DNA of 64,000 bases, from assembly GCA_000824805.1 (NCBI GenBank), contig CCNA01000005.1:85858-149857 (forward strand), given 5' to 3'. The DNA is from Mesorhizobium sp. SOD10 (GTDB lineage: Bacteria > Pseudomonadota > Alphaproteobacteria > Rhizobiales > Rhizobiaceae). Both the position numbers and the translations under genes were made by a program. Under the pieces are notes generated by a model that was not told the DNA's origin, searched no databases, and saw only the letters and a list, made by a program, of their open reading frames with translations. Below, in pieces: positions 1-8,041 of this stretch (positions are counted from its first letter, which is position 1; each line of letters opens with the position of its first letter).

Positions 1-80
1 GACATTGTGTGGCGCGGTGCCTCGCAGCTACAGAGGCCAGTCGAGGCAACTTCGAGTTGCTCTAACCATAAGGCTAAGCG

Positions 81-1283
81 GTGGGGCCGGATATTGAAGA
101 TCGCGTAATTTCTCTTGGCCGTGGGCTAACTGCGATACCTGAGCGCCTTCTGCTAGCCCATGCTCGCGGCGAAGTCCTATTCATTTGCGGCGCAGGGATT
201 TCGAGACCTGCAGGACTCCCTGATTTTCGTGAACTCGTAATCGACGTGTACGCGCGTTTGGACACCAGCGTGCATGCCGTCTTGGTCGGTTTGCCAGCTG
301 GCGTGTGTAACCAATGGCAGGTCGATTGTTCTGGCTTGACCGAACGCCAGACGGCTGAAGTTAAGCGGTTCATTGTCGGCGACTATGACGTTGTCCTGGG
401 CATGCTTGAACGCCGTCTTGACGATAGGACCCGCGGCGACAGCCAAGTCAGGCGTGAAGTCGCTGCGAGTCTCCGCTCCGGTCCCAACAATCCTGCACCA
501 ATCCATCGGGCACTCATGCGCCTCGCAGACCGAGGCGGGGTCAGGACCATTGTCACCACGAATTTTGATCTGCTACTCGAAGTAGCATCTCAGCGGCTTC
601 GATCGCCCGTCCAGACCTATGCATTGGGTTCTATCCCTAGGCCTTCTAGGCAGATGGATTTTTCGGGGGTGCTTCACATACATGGCGCTCTGGACAGAAA
701 CCTATCTCGCTTTTCCGAGCTCGTGTTGTCGGATCAGGACTTCGGTGAATTCTACCTGCGGCGGCGAGTCGTGCCTGATTTCATCTACGATGCGGCTCGC
801 CTCTTTCACCTCGTCCTGGTTGGATATAGCGCAAACGATCCACCGATGCGTTACCTATTGAATGCAGTGGCTGCCGACGGCAGTCGCTTTGACGACTTGA
901 AAGAGCGGTTCACCTTCTTCGGCACAAATGCGCCCGATCCGGTATCATTGGAGGACTGGAAGGCGCGCGGGATCACGCCGGTTCACTATGACTCCAATGG
1001 CAATCATAATGCACTACTGGAAACGCTTGACCGGTGGTCCGAACTGTCGGCCATAAATGGAAGGAAAGCAAAGATCGACGCGGAGCTTCGCCGGATCGTC
1101 AAGTCAACCCGGGCGGCAGCCCCAGAATCTGATCGCGACTTATACGATCACCTTTTCCGCCGAAGCAATGCGAGCGAACGGGTGCGATTAGCATCGCTAG
1201 TATCTGACGCGAAGGCGGACATTGGTTGGCTCGATGCCATCGTGAAAATCGCTAGTGAAAAAGAGCGAGGGCGGAAATCATGA
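81..1283 (+). CDS. SIR2-family (SIR2_2-like) protein, probable NAD-consuming defence effector
   Basis: The 400-residue protein carries the SIR2 NAD-binding signature: GAGIS at residues 37-41, TTNFD with candidate catalytic Asn161, HIHG with candidate His201, and a late VGYSANDP block near 247-254. There is no zinc-binding Cys quartet and no long N-terminal extension, so it resembles the ThsA/DSR type of SIR2 domain, known to hydrolyse NAD in phage defence, rather than a protein deacetylase. A GTG start is used, with AAGG about 7 bases upstream. Its TGA overlaps the ATG of the next gene (ATGA), so the two are translationally coupled. Base composition is less GC-rich than its neighbours (bases 541-600 hold 29 G+C of 60, counted by hand), which suggests transfer. 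NADase activity is inferred from the motifs. Confidence 0.85.
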   Translation: MGPDIEDRVISLGRGLTAIPERLLLAHARGEVLFICGAGISRPAGLPDFRELVIDVYARLDTSVHAVLVGLPAGVCNQWQVDCSGLTERQTAEVKRFIVGDYDVVLGMLERRLDDRTRGDSQVRREVAASLRSGPNNPAPIHRALMRLADRGGVRTIVTTNFDLLLEVASQRLRSPVQTYALGSIPRPSRQMDFSGVLHIHGALDRNLSRFSELVLSDQDFGEFYLRRRVVPDFIYDAARLFHLVLVGYSANDPPMRYLLNAVAADGSRFDDLKERFTFFGTNAPDPVSLEDWKARGITPVHYDSNGNHNALLETLDRWSELSAINGRKAKIDAELRRIVKSTRAAAPESDRDLYDHLFRRSNASERVRLASLVSDAKADIGWLDAIVKIASEKERGRKS

Positions 1284-4042
1284 TCCGACCTTGGGCTTAT
1301 CTCGACCCGCACGATCGGGACACGTTCCGAGCAACGATCGCATTTCTGCACAAGCGCTTAGCAGAGCAAGGTACGATCAACTGGGCACTCAGCCTGGGAC
1401 GGAATCACCGTGTTGAACGAATCGCCATTGAAGACTTGCTGAACAGTGACGGAGCGCGGGACTTACAGGAACCCTGGGCAACCGCTTGGCGCTTGGTTGA
1501 AGAAAGCTGGTCCTCCGGTTATTCCGAGAGAGATGATGGAACGGCGATCTATGGCATCCAAAAGCGCCTGCGTGCCGGCGATCGTTCTGGTGCGGTTGTT
1601 TCCGCCATCGTGAATCTTGTTGCTCCGCGCCTCAAAGTGAAACCGATTGATTCCTGGCGCTGGCAGTTCATCAAGAAGCCGCGGTCCCCTAAGTCTTTCG
1701 AACACCTCCTTTCTGCGAGCCTGACGAGCGGCGGTCTGATCGATCTGAAGTTACTTCAACTCGCCAACCTATCAGACATCCAATTTCTAAAGTCAGTAGC
1801 CAATGCTCTTGAAGCCGCAATTCTGCACGGTCTCGATATCGCTCGACGGCTCGGATGGGATGGGCAGCGGCGCTTGTGGCAGCTCGGAAATTTGGGGCGG
1901 GTCTACTACGTGACCTCTGCTCCGCAGGCTGGCGAAAGCAAAGACCCGGATTCCTACCATCACGGGATCGCCCCCTCCGTGAAGCTCCTCCATGCCGTTG
2001 TGGCACGGATTGCTGAACTTGACTCAGGCGCCGCGCGGCCATTTCTAATGCGATGGAGCCTGGTTGACTCCCCGGTGCACATTCGGCTGTGGGCTGCCAT
2101 GTCCCGGAACTCGCAGTTGACCTCGGCCGAGCAGGTCGGGTCCTTCCTCGTAGGGCTCGATGATCGCAAGTTCTGGGACTTGCACGTGTTTCCGGAGATC
2201 GCTGAGCTTCGGTCAACTCGTTTTGGTGACCTGAATCAGAGAACCCAAGAAGCCATTACCGAACGTATCCAAATCGGTCCTCCGCGGGATCATTGGCCAA
2301 AGAAGGCTGAGGCGGCAAAAGTCAAGAACGCACGCCTCTACTGGTCTGTTCGCGAGCTGAAGCGTATAGAGGTTGCGGGTGGCCAACTGCCACCAAGTTC
2401 GAAGTCATGGCTAGACGCACGAATCCCCCAATTTGCCGATCTTGCAACGATGACAATCGATGCAGGTTTTCCAGAAGCGGCAACCGCAAGGTGGATTCCT
2501 CCGAATCCCGATGATCGGTACAATATACTTGAGGGGGTACCGCGTCTGCGCGCGCTCGAGGCCGCGCTTTCAACAAGCCGCGGCGGCTGGGATGACGACC
2601 CCGCTGAACGGGCGAATGATTGGCTGCAACAACCTGAAAAGGCCGCACTTGTCCTCGGAGATTTGGAAGCCGCAGGAAGTGGCGGAGATGACTTCCCCAG
2701 AGTCTGGAACCGTTTCGGCTGGGCACATTCACCAAGTTCGCCAGAACCTGTAGGCGCGGCACTACGTGATCTTCAGGGCGAGGCAGTAAGAGTCCTAGCG
2801 CTTCTAAACCAACTCTCAGAAGGGACGCTATCAGCATCGATAGGCGGCGTCAGCGCGTGGCTGGACGCGTGGAAAGAGCAGATTGTCTCCAAACCGCTGG
2901 GATTGCCCGTGTGGTTGCGAATTTGGTCGATTGCCGTGGAGGCGACCAATATGAGACCGGAGAAAGGCGATGATACCGATCTCAGCGTCACTGCCCGCTC
3001 CGTCGACGACAATCGGGAGCCGATGGATCTCGATACGCTCAACACGCCCGCTGGAAAACTTGTCGGTGTCTTCTTGGCGGCATGCCCAATGCTCACGCCC
3101 GATTCACAGGCATTTGCCGTTGGGTCGGTTGAGCGGCAGATGCGCGACGTCGTGATTGCGTCAACCGGGCGAAGCGGACTGATCGCTCGGCATCGTTTGA
3201 TCGAGGAACTGCCTTACTTTCTCCGCGCTGACCCGGACTGGACACAGGAGCATCTGATTGTCCCGCTACTGAACGACGACGGGGCGTCGCTCGCGCTCTG
3301 GCGCGCTATTGCCCGGCGTACCCATTTCACCGAGGTCTTGAAGATTATTGGCGGCGCAATGGTGGAGCGAGCGACAGATCGCCGGCTGGGGCGGGAGACG
3401 CGGCGAAGACTGGTGTTCAGCATCGTCATCGAGTCGCTCCACGCCTTCCGTGAGGGGCGGGAACCCGCCGTACCCAATCCGCGGGTTCAACAAATGTTGC
3501 GCGTACTCGATGACGAGGTTCGTGCATCGGCGGCGAACGCGATCCAGCAATTCGTCCGCGATTTGTCCAAGAAGGTTCCCGAGCAAGGCCAGCCTGAGGG
3601 CGAAGCACTAGAGAACGCACCTTCCGCTGCGGCACTGTTCAGGTCCGCGGCTGCGCCCTTCCTTCGCGACGTTTGGCCACAGGAACGCTCGCTCGCAACT
3701 CCAGGCGTCAGCGGCGCACTTGCCGATCTTCCCGCCACCTCAGAAGAGGCTTTTGCCGAGGCCGTAGACACTATCGCACGCTTCCTCGTGCCCTTTGAAT
3801 GCTGGTCGATGCTGAACTACGGCCTCTACGGCGACGAGGGCGAGGCGAAGAAGCTCGCGATCATCAACGACGAGGACAAGGCAAGAGCATTGTTGCGATT
3901 GCTCGATCTCACCGTGGGAACTTCGGAGGGCGCCGTCATTCCCGACGATCTCAGCGATGCATTGGATCAGATTCGGTTCGTCGCGCCATCTCTTGCAGAT
4001 GAACCTGCCTTCCGGCGCCTCTCAACCTCCGCTCGTCGTTGA
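1280..4042 (+). CDS. Large helical protein with DUF4020-like C-terminus, partner of SIR2 protein
   Basis: The 920-residue protein has no signal peptide, membrane segment, Walker motif or recognisable nuclease motif. It reads as mostly alpha-helical, rich in Leu, Ala and Arg, as expected of a solenoid or repeat scaffold. The last ~130 residues (from about 790, with FLRDVWPQERSLATPG, then a LVPFECWSMLNYGLYG block and AVIPDDLSDALDQIR) match my memory of the DUF4020 family, which I recall at the C-terminus of some long SIR2-domain proteins. That recollection should be checked. It overlaps the SIR2 gene by four bases. The simplest reading is a split version of a SIR2-plus-solenoid defence protein such as DSR, where the large part senses phage and controls the NADase. 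Function is inference. Confidence 0.7.
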   Translation: MIRPWAYLDPHDRDTFRATIAFLHKRLAEQGTINWALSLGRNHRVERIAIEDLLNSDGARDLQEPWATAWRLVEESWSSGYSERDDGTAIYGIQKRLRAGDRSGAVVSAIVNLVAPRLKVKPIDSWRWQFIKKPRSPKSFEHLLSASLTSGGLIDLKLLQLANLSDIQFLKSVANALEAAILHGLDIARRLGWDGQRRLWQLGNLGRVYYVTSAPQAGESKDPDSYHHGIAPSVKLLHAVVARIAELDSGAARPFLMRWSLVDSPVHIRLWAAMSRNSQLTSAEQVGSFLVGLDDRKFWDLHVFPEIAELRSTRFGDLNQRTQEAITERIQIGPPRDHWPKKAEAAKVKNARLYWSVRELKRIEVAGGQLPPSSKSWLDARIPQFADLATMTIDAGFPEAATARWIPPNPDDRYNILEGVPRLRALEAALSTSRGGWDDDPAERANDWLQQPEKAALVLGDLEAAGSGGDDFPRVWNRFGWAHSPSSPEPVGAALRDLQGEAVRVLALLNQLSEGTLSASIGGVSAWLDAWKEQIVSKPLGLPVWLRIWSIAVEATNMRPEKGDDTDLSVTARSVDDNREPMDLDTLNTPAGKLVGVFLAACPMLTPDSQAFAVGSVERQMRDVVIASTGRSGLIARHRLIEELPYFLRADPDWTQEHLIVPLLNDDGASLALWRAIARRTHFTEVLKIIGGAMVERATDRRLGRETRRRLVFSIVIESLHAFREGREPAVPNPRVQQMLRVLDDEVRASAANAIQQFVRDLSKKVPEQGQPEGEALENAPSAAALFRSAAAPFLRDVWPQERSLATPGVSGALADLPATSEEAFAEAVDTIARFLVPFECWSMLNYGLYGDEGEAKKLAIINDEDKARALLRLLDLTVGTSEGAVIPDDLSDALDQIRFVAPSLADEPAFRRLSTSARR

Positions 4043-4160
4043 ACCGTGTTGTCAGAAGCCGTCGGTCTGCATTCCGCCCATATCGCTAGTTGCCGGCGGA
4101 TGTCGATGGCGGCAAACGGCGAATCTGGTGGCCGGCGCTCGATCAAGTTGGCCGTCCAGG

Positions 4161-4238
4161 TGCCGCACCTGGCGTTGCGCCGGGGACAAATAGGCTCACA
4201 AGGCCGCAACCGCGATAGCGAGGATGCCACCGATTGCC
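4161..4238 (-). pseudogene. Decayed duplicate of the MFS transporter 3' end
   Basis: These 78 bases align without gaps to 4673-4750, inside the 3' end of the neighbouring MFS gene, on the same strand. I count 60 of 78 identical bases by hand. Translated on the minus strand the fragment reads A-I-G-G-I-L-A-I-A-V-A-A-L-stop-A-Y-L-S-P-A-Q-R-Q-V-R-H, against VIGGIGAIAVAGLWAYLFPA then LRQVRH in the intact gene. The conserved Trp codon has become TGA. It is therefore a dead remnant of a homologous gene end lying directly next to the SIR2 patch. No other part of an MFS gene is recognisable between 4043 and 4341. Confidence 0.75.
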
Positions 4239-4341
4239 GGGCGACATGGCACAAACTAGCGGGTCACTGACAATCTCGTCGGTATCGACCAGCGGCGAAT
4301 CTATGCTAAGGCGCCGCCCAATCAACCAAAGGACGACACCA

Positions 4342-4572
4342 GTGAGCGAACTGACCGTGGCCGAGGCGACCGAAAATATCTATGCCTCACTCCGAGCCGA
4401 CAATGCCGACCTCGATGCGCATATCGCGGCACTCAAGGCCGTGCTGGCACGAGAGGGGAAGAAACAGGCGGTGTTCGATCCGGCCAGGCTGGTGCAGAAC
4501 AACCGCGCCGGCCGCAAGCTGATGCAGGCCTATTTCCGGCAGCGCGGCGTGAGCGTGAGCTTTTCGGATTAA
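4342..4572 (+). CDS. Small hypothetical protein
   Basis: The GTG at 4342 is preceded by AAAGGA at a suitable distance. It opens a 76-residue acidic-to-basic protein with predicted helices (SELTVAEATENIYASLRADN at the start) and no signal peptide or membrane segment. A longer in-frame ORF begins at 4234, but that part overlaps the decayed MFS fragment and looks unrelated to a protein. The stretch ARLVQNNRAGRKLMQAYFRQ near the C-terminus is basic, so nucleic-acid binding is possible but unsupported. I do not recognise a family. It stands alone between the SIR2 patch and the convergent MFS gene. Confidence 0.55.
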   Translation: MSELTVAEATENIYASLRADNADLDAHIAALKAVLAREGKKQAVFDPARLVQNNRAGRKLMQAYFRQRGVSVSFSD

Positions 4573-4653
4573 ATTTGCTCGCGACGCTGCCTCGCTAGCC
4601 GACGCCTGATTGGCCCGAACGTCGGAAGCCGGCCGCTCAGATCCAGAACGCAA

Positions 4654-5892
4654 TCAGTTGCGGCTGTTGAGATGCCTTACCTGCCGCAGCGCCGGGAACA
4701 GATAGGCCCACAGGCCGGCAACGGCGATGGCGCCGATGCCGCCGATCACCACGGCGGGAACCGTGCCGATCAGCGCCGCCATGGTGCCGGCGCGGAATTC
4801 GCCGACTTCGTTGGAGGCGCCGACGAAGACCTGGTTGACGGCGTTGACACGGCCGCGCACATCGTCCGGCGTCCAGAGCTGGATCAGCGTCTCGCGGATA
4901 TAGACGCTGAACATGTCGGTGGCGCCGAGCAGGGCAAGCGCCACGATCGACAGCCAGGTGATGGTCGACAGGCCGAACAGCACTATCGAAGCGCCGTACA
5001 AGGCGACGAATCCCAGCATGATCTTGCCGGCATGGTCGCGGATCGGATGACCGGCGAGCCAGACGGCGACGCAGATGGCGCCGATGCCGGGCGCCGAGCG
5101 CAGCAGGCCGAGACCCCAGGGGCCGAGTTGCAATATGTCGCGTGCGTAGACCGGCAGCAGCGCCGAGGCGCCGGACAGGAGCACGGCGAACAGGTCGAGC
5201 GAGATCGCGCCGAGTACGATCTTCTCGCCCCAGATATAGCCGAAGCCGGCAAACAGCGTCTGCATCGTCGGCTTGTCGGTGGCCGTCTGCTGGGCGGGCT
5301 TCGGGATGGTGAAGACGAGCAGCGCGGCGGCGAGCATCAGCACGGCGGCGGTGGCGTAGGCGACTTCCGCCGAAAGGCCGTAGAGCAGGCCGCCGGCCAC
5401 CGGGCCGACGATGGTCGCCGTCTGCCAGGCCGACGAGTTCCATGCGATGGCGTTGGCGAAGTCTTCCTGCGGCACGAGATTGGCGAACAACGAGGACGAA
5501 GCCGGCCCGTAAAAGGCGCGGGCAATGCCGAACATGACCAGCACGGCGAAGATCGGCAGCGGGCTGGTCAGGCCGCGCAGCGTCAGAAGCAGGAGGGCCA
5601 AGGCGCAGCCGGCCTCGATGAGCGTCGCCAGCGTCATGATCAGCCGGCGGCCGAAGCGGTCGGCGACGACACCGGTGACCAGGACCAGAAGCAGCGAAGG
5701 CAGGAACTGGACGATGCCGACAATGCCGAGGTCGAACGGATCGCGGGTCAGGTCATAGACCTGCCAGCCGACGGCGACCGACACGATCATGGTGGCGAAT
5801 GTCGTGAGGAAGCGCGCCGTCCAGTAGCTGAGGAAGGGGCGGTGCCGGAACGCGGCGTAGCGCTGGTCTGGTGAAGTAGCTTCGACGGTCAT
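4654..5892 (-). CDS. MFS transporter, EntS/MFS_3-like exporter
   Basis: The 412-residue protein has about a dozen hydrophobic segments and the MFS loop 2-3 motif DRFGRR (GVVADRFGRRLI near residue 80). It starts with a short soluble stretch ending in FRHRPFLSYWTARFLTTFA, typical of the MFS_3 group that includes the enterobactin exporter EntS and macrolide-type pumps. It should sit in the inner membrane and export a small molecule using the proton gradient; the substrate cannot be told. The start at 5892 (MTVEATS) was preferred to an upstream ATG at 5961 because the extra 23 residues are Pro/Arg-rich and unlike the family. A decayed copy of its 3' end lies at 4161-4238. Confidence 0.85.
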   Translation of the reverse strand: MTVEATSPDQRYAAFRHRPFLSYWTARFLTTFATMIVSVAVGWQVYDLTRDPFDLGIVGIVQFLPSLLLVLVTGVVADRFGRRLIMTLATLIEAGCALALLLLTLRGLTSPLPIFAVLVMFGIARAFYGPASSSLFANLVPQEDFANAIAWNSSAWQTATIVGPVAGGLLYGLSAEVAYATAAVLMLAAALLVFTIPKPAQQTATDKPTMQTLFAGFGYIWGEKIVLGAISLDLFAVLLSGASALLPVYARDILQLGPWGLGLLRSAPGIGAICVAVWLAGHPIRDHAGKIMLGFVALYGASIVLFGLSTITWLSIVALALLGATDMFSVYIRETLIQLWTPDDVRGRVNAVNQVFVGASNEVGEFRAGTMAALIGTVPAVVIGGIGAIAVAGLWAYLFPALRQVRHLNSRN

Positions 5893-5991
5893 GATTCGAG
5901 GGCCCCGTTGCGACAATGGGCCGGCGGGGCACTTCCACGGTGGGCGCTGGTCCGGCCGCAACCCTTTAGCCCAGTTCGTCTTGCCATGCGC

Positions 5992-6033
5992 GCAAAAAAT
6001 CCGCGCTGGAGCAAAGAAAATCGAATTTTTTGC
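5992..6033. terminator. AT-rich inverted repeat between aminotransferase and MFS genes
   Basis: GCAAAAAAT at 5992-6000 is matched by ATTTTTTGC at 6025-6033, a perfect 9-base inverted repeat with a 24-base spacer. It lies just downstream of the aminotransferase stop and upstream of the MFS gene, both transcribed leftward. It could act as a weak terminator or a protein-binding site. The stem is AT-rich, so strong termination is doubtful. Confidence 0.35.
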
Positions 6034-6045
6034 CGAGATACCGAC

Positions 6046-7146
6046 TCAGCCCCTCAGCACGGCCGAGATGGCCTTGAGGCCGCCGCGCAATTCCGCTTCC
6101 GTCGGCCAGCCGAAGCCGAGGCGGAAGAAGCGTTTGGGCATCTCGAACCAGTGGCCGGGGCCAACATAGGTGCCGTGCTCCTCCAGCAGCCTGGTGTAGA
6201 AGCGGTCGAGGTCGAAGCCAGCATCGACGTTGAGCCGCGGGAAGCCCACCACGCCACCCTGCGGCCGCACCCAATCGACCAGCTTCTCGCCGTCGATCCA
6301 GGCTTGCACGATGTCGCGGCGCCTGGCCATGTCCGGCAGGAGCGAGGCCAGGAAGGCATCTCGGCGTTCGAGCACGGTGCGGGCGATCGCCTCGTCGATG
6401 ACGCTGCCGCAGATGCCGATCTGCTCCTTGGCGGCGAGAAAGGTTTCCTGCAGTTCCGGATCGCGCGTCAGCAGCCAGCCGATGCGGATGCCCGGAATGC
6501 CGAAGGCCTTGGACAGAGAGCAGACGCTGATGGCGTTGGGACTGAGCGAGGCTGCCGCGGGCAGGCGCTCGCCATAAGAGAGGTCGCGATAGGTCTCGTC
6601 GACCAGCAGGCGGCATTTGCGGCTGTCGGCAAGCGCAACCAGCGCGTCGAGATCGGCGCGTGTCATCATCGCGCCGGTCGGGTTGTGCGGGCAGGTGACG
6701 CTGATCAGCCTGGTGTTCGGCCGCAGCTCTGCCTGTACGCGTTCGATGTCGAGAACAAAGCCCTGATCGAAATCGAGATCGACATAGGAGATGGCGCAGC
6801 CGATCGCTTTGGGCGTCTCGATGTTGGTGGCGTAGTTCGGCCGCACCACCACGAGATGGTCGCTGGCCGAGAGCAGCGCGGTAGCGGTGATGAACAGCGC
6901 GCCGGCCGCGCCTGCGGTCACCAGCACATCGTCGAGGGAAACGCCCTTGTCCTGCGCGGCGATCAACGCCCGCAACTCCTTGTCGCCGCGATGCTCGCCA
7001 TAGAACAAGGTGAGGTCCGGAAGCGTCAGACCGATGTCGGAGAGTTTCTGGTCGGCGATCGAACTTTCGGAAAGGTTGTAGCGGATGCGGTCGTAGCCGT
7101 ATTCCTCCGGCGCTTCCTTCTCGATCAGCATCCTGGCATAGTTCAT
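6046..7146 (-). CDS. PLP-dependent aminotransferase, class I/II fold
   Basis: The 366-residue protein has the fold-type I aminotransferase landmarks in order: GAAGALF (phosphate-binding turn), SVTCPHNPTGAMM (Asn binding the PLP ring), VDETYRDLSYG (Asp/Tyr pair) and SLSKAFGIPGIRIGW with the Schiff-base lysine. The C-terminal RLGFGWP motif supplies the substrate carboxylate-binding Arg. It should transfer an amino group between an amino acid and a 2-oxo acid in the cytoplasm; the substrate is not evident. ATG at 7146 follows a clear GGGGGAG ribosome-binding site, preferred over 7221, where the extra residues run into a repeat. It is monocistronic, with an inverted repeat downstream. Confidence 0.87.
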   Translation of the reverse strand: MNYARMLIEKEAPEEYGYDRIRYNLSESSIADQKLSDIGLTLPDLTLFYGEHRGDKELRALIAAQDKGVSLDDVLVTAGAAGALFITATALLSASDHLVVVRPNYATNIETPKAIGCAISYVDLDFDQGFVLDIERVQAELRPNTRLISVTCPHNPTGAMMTRADLDALVALADSRKCRLLVDETYRDLSYGERLPAAASLSPNAISVCSLSKAFGIPGIRIGWLLTRDPELQETFLAAKEQIGICGSVIDEAIARTVLERRDAFLASLLPDMARRRDIVQAWIDGEKLVDWVRPQGGVVGFPRLNVDAGFDLDRFYTRLLEEHGTYVGPGHWFEMPKRFFRLGFGWPTEAELRGGLKAISAVLRG

Positions 7147-7217
7147 GGCCGGCTCCCCCCGTTGGAGCGCCTCGCCATTTCGTGGAAACGGCAAATCGCT
7201 CCATTTCTTGTTTTTAC

Positions 7218-7286
7218 GCAATTCCGGACGGAAGGCTACGGCGAGGCGCGGAGCCTAACCGCTTTACACTTTTCCTGGAATTGCTC
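7218..7286. repeat. Palindromic intergenic repeat, family A, with internal insertion
   Basis: The arms GCAATTCCGGACGGAA and CACTTTTCCTGGAATTGC match the other family A copies (18283, 22256, 29269, 41834, 54209). Between CGGACGGAA and AACCGCTT this copy has about 23 extra bases that themselves form an AGGCT/AGCCT hairpin. It is preceded by a TTGTTTTTACGC tract shared with the copy at 41834. Confidence 0.75.
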
Positions 7287-7372
7287 GGCATATCCAAGCC
7301 ATAAAAGCAGGAAGCCTGCCAAGGCGGATTCCTCGGCAGGCTTGCTTAAACCATTGGTGCAGGCGCCTTATT

Positions 7373-7834
7373 TCAGGCGGGCGCCTTGGCCTTCCTGCCC
7401 TTGGTGGGTTTCGCCGGCTCGGGTTCCGCCTTGCGGCCAAGGCCGATCGACTTGGCGAGCTGCGAGCGCGAGGCCGCATAGTTGGGCGCGACCATGGGGT
7501 AGTCGACCGGCAAGCTCCATTTCGTGCGATAGGCTTCGGGTGTCAGGCCGAAATGCACGCCGATATGGCGCTTCAGCGATTTGAACTTCTTCCCGTCCTC
7601 GAGGCAGATGATGTAGTCCCGCGTCACCGAGCGCTTGGGATTGACGGCAGGGACCGGCGGGGGCGCGGCGGGTTCCGCCGGCTGGCTGATCCCGCCGATC
7701 GATGAGGCGACGCTGGCGATCAGTCCGCCCAGGTCCGAAGCGGGCAGGCGGTTTTTCGCGACATAGGCCGATACGATGTGAGCGGTGAGCTCGAGCAGGT
7801 CGACTTCCTTGGCTGTGCTGATGTCCTCGTCCAC
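7373..7834 (-). CDS. Ros/MucR-family transcriptional regulator with CxxD zinc-finger variant
   Basis: The 153-residue protein has the MucR N-terminal helix region (LLELTAHIVSAYVAKNRLP), a Pro/Ala linker, and the prokaryotic zinc-finger region ending FGLTPEAYRTKW and MVAPNYAASRSQLAKSIGLG, the family signature. Ros/MucR proteins are small DNA-binding regulators of exopolysaccharide, motility and symbiosis genes. The finger reads C77-x2-D80-x9-H90-x3-H94, so the second Cys is Asp; variants of this kind are known among Mesorhizobium Ros homologues. The GTG at 7834 is favoured by GGAGGG just upstream; an ATG at 7858 is possible. It is monocistronic and flanked by a repeat downstream. Confidence 0.9.
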   Translation of the reverse strand: MDEDISTAKEVDLLELTAHIVSAYVAKNRLPASDLGGLIASVASSIGGISQPAEPAAPPPVPAVNPKRSVTRDYIICLEDGKKFKSLKRHIGVHFGLTPEAYRTKWSLPVDYPMVAPNYAASRSQLAKSIGLGRKAEPEPAKPTKGRKAKAPA

Positions 7835-8041
7835 GTAGTCCCTCCATTTCTGCCGCAAGGCCGCGAAACCGATCCGGCTTTCGCTGTGTGTAAATCAAAG
7901 CGCTGCGAGCGTTGTTGGCGAATTCTGAAAAGCCGCAGGGGCCGCAGGCCGGCGAATTCCTAGTCGGCAAATCTGCCCGACGCAACGTTTTGTCGCGTCA
8001 ATACACGCTGTTTTGAACAATTATACTGAAATGTAACAATA

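Noticed and set aside
81..1283. Reading the SIR2 protein as a classical sirtuin deacetylase.
   Set aside because: The zinc-binding Cys quartet of deacetylases is absent, while the SIR2_2-type VGYSANDP block and the partner gene point to a defence NADase.
4046..4270. A 74-codon plus-strand ORF between the SIR2 patch and the small gene.
   Set aside because: It is antisense to the decayed MFS fragment and lacks a ribosome-binding site.
5908..7584. A 558-codon plus-strand ORF opposite the aminotransferase and repeat region.
   Set aside because: It mirrors the aminotransferase gene in antisense, has no family features, and crosses a repeat. High-GC genes often create such shadows.
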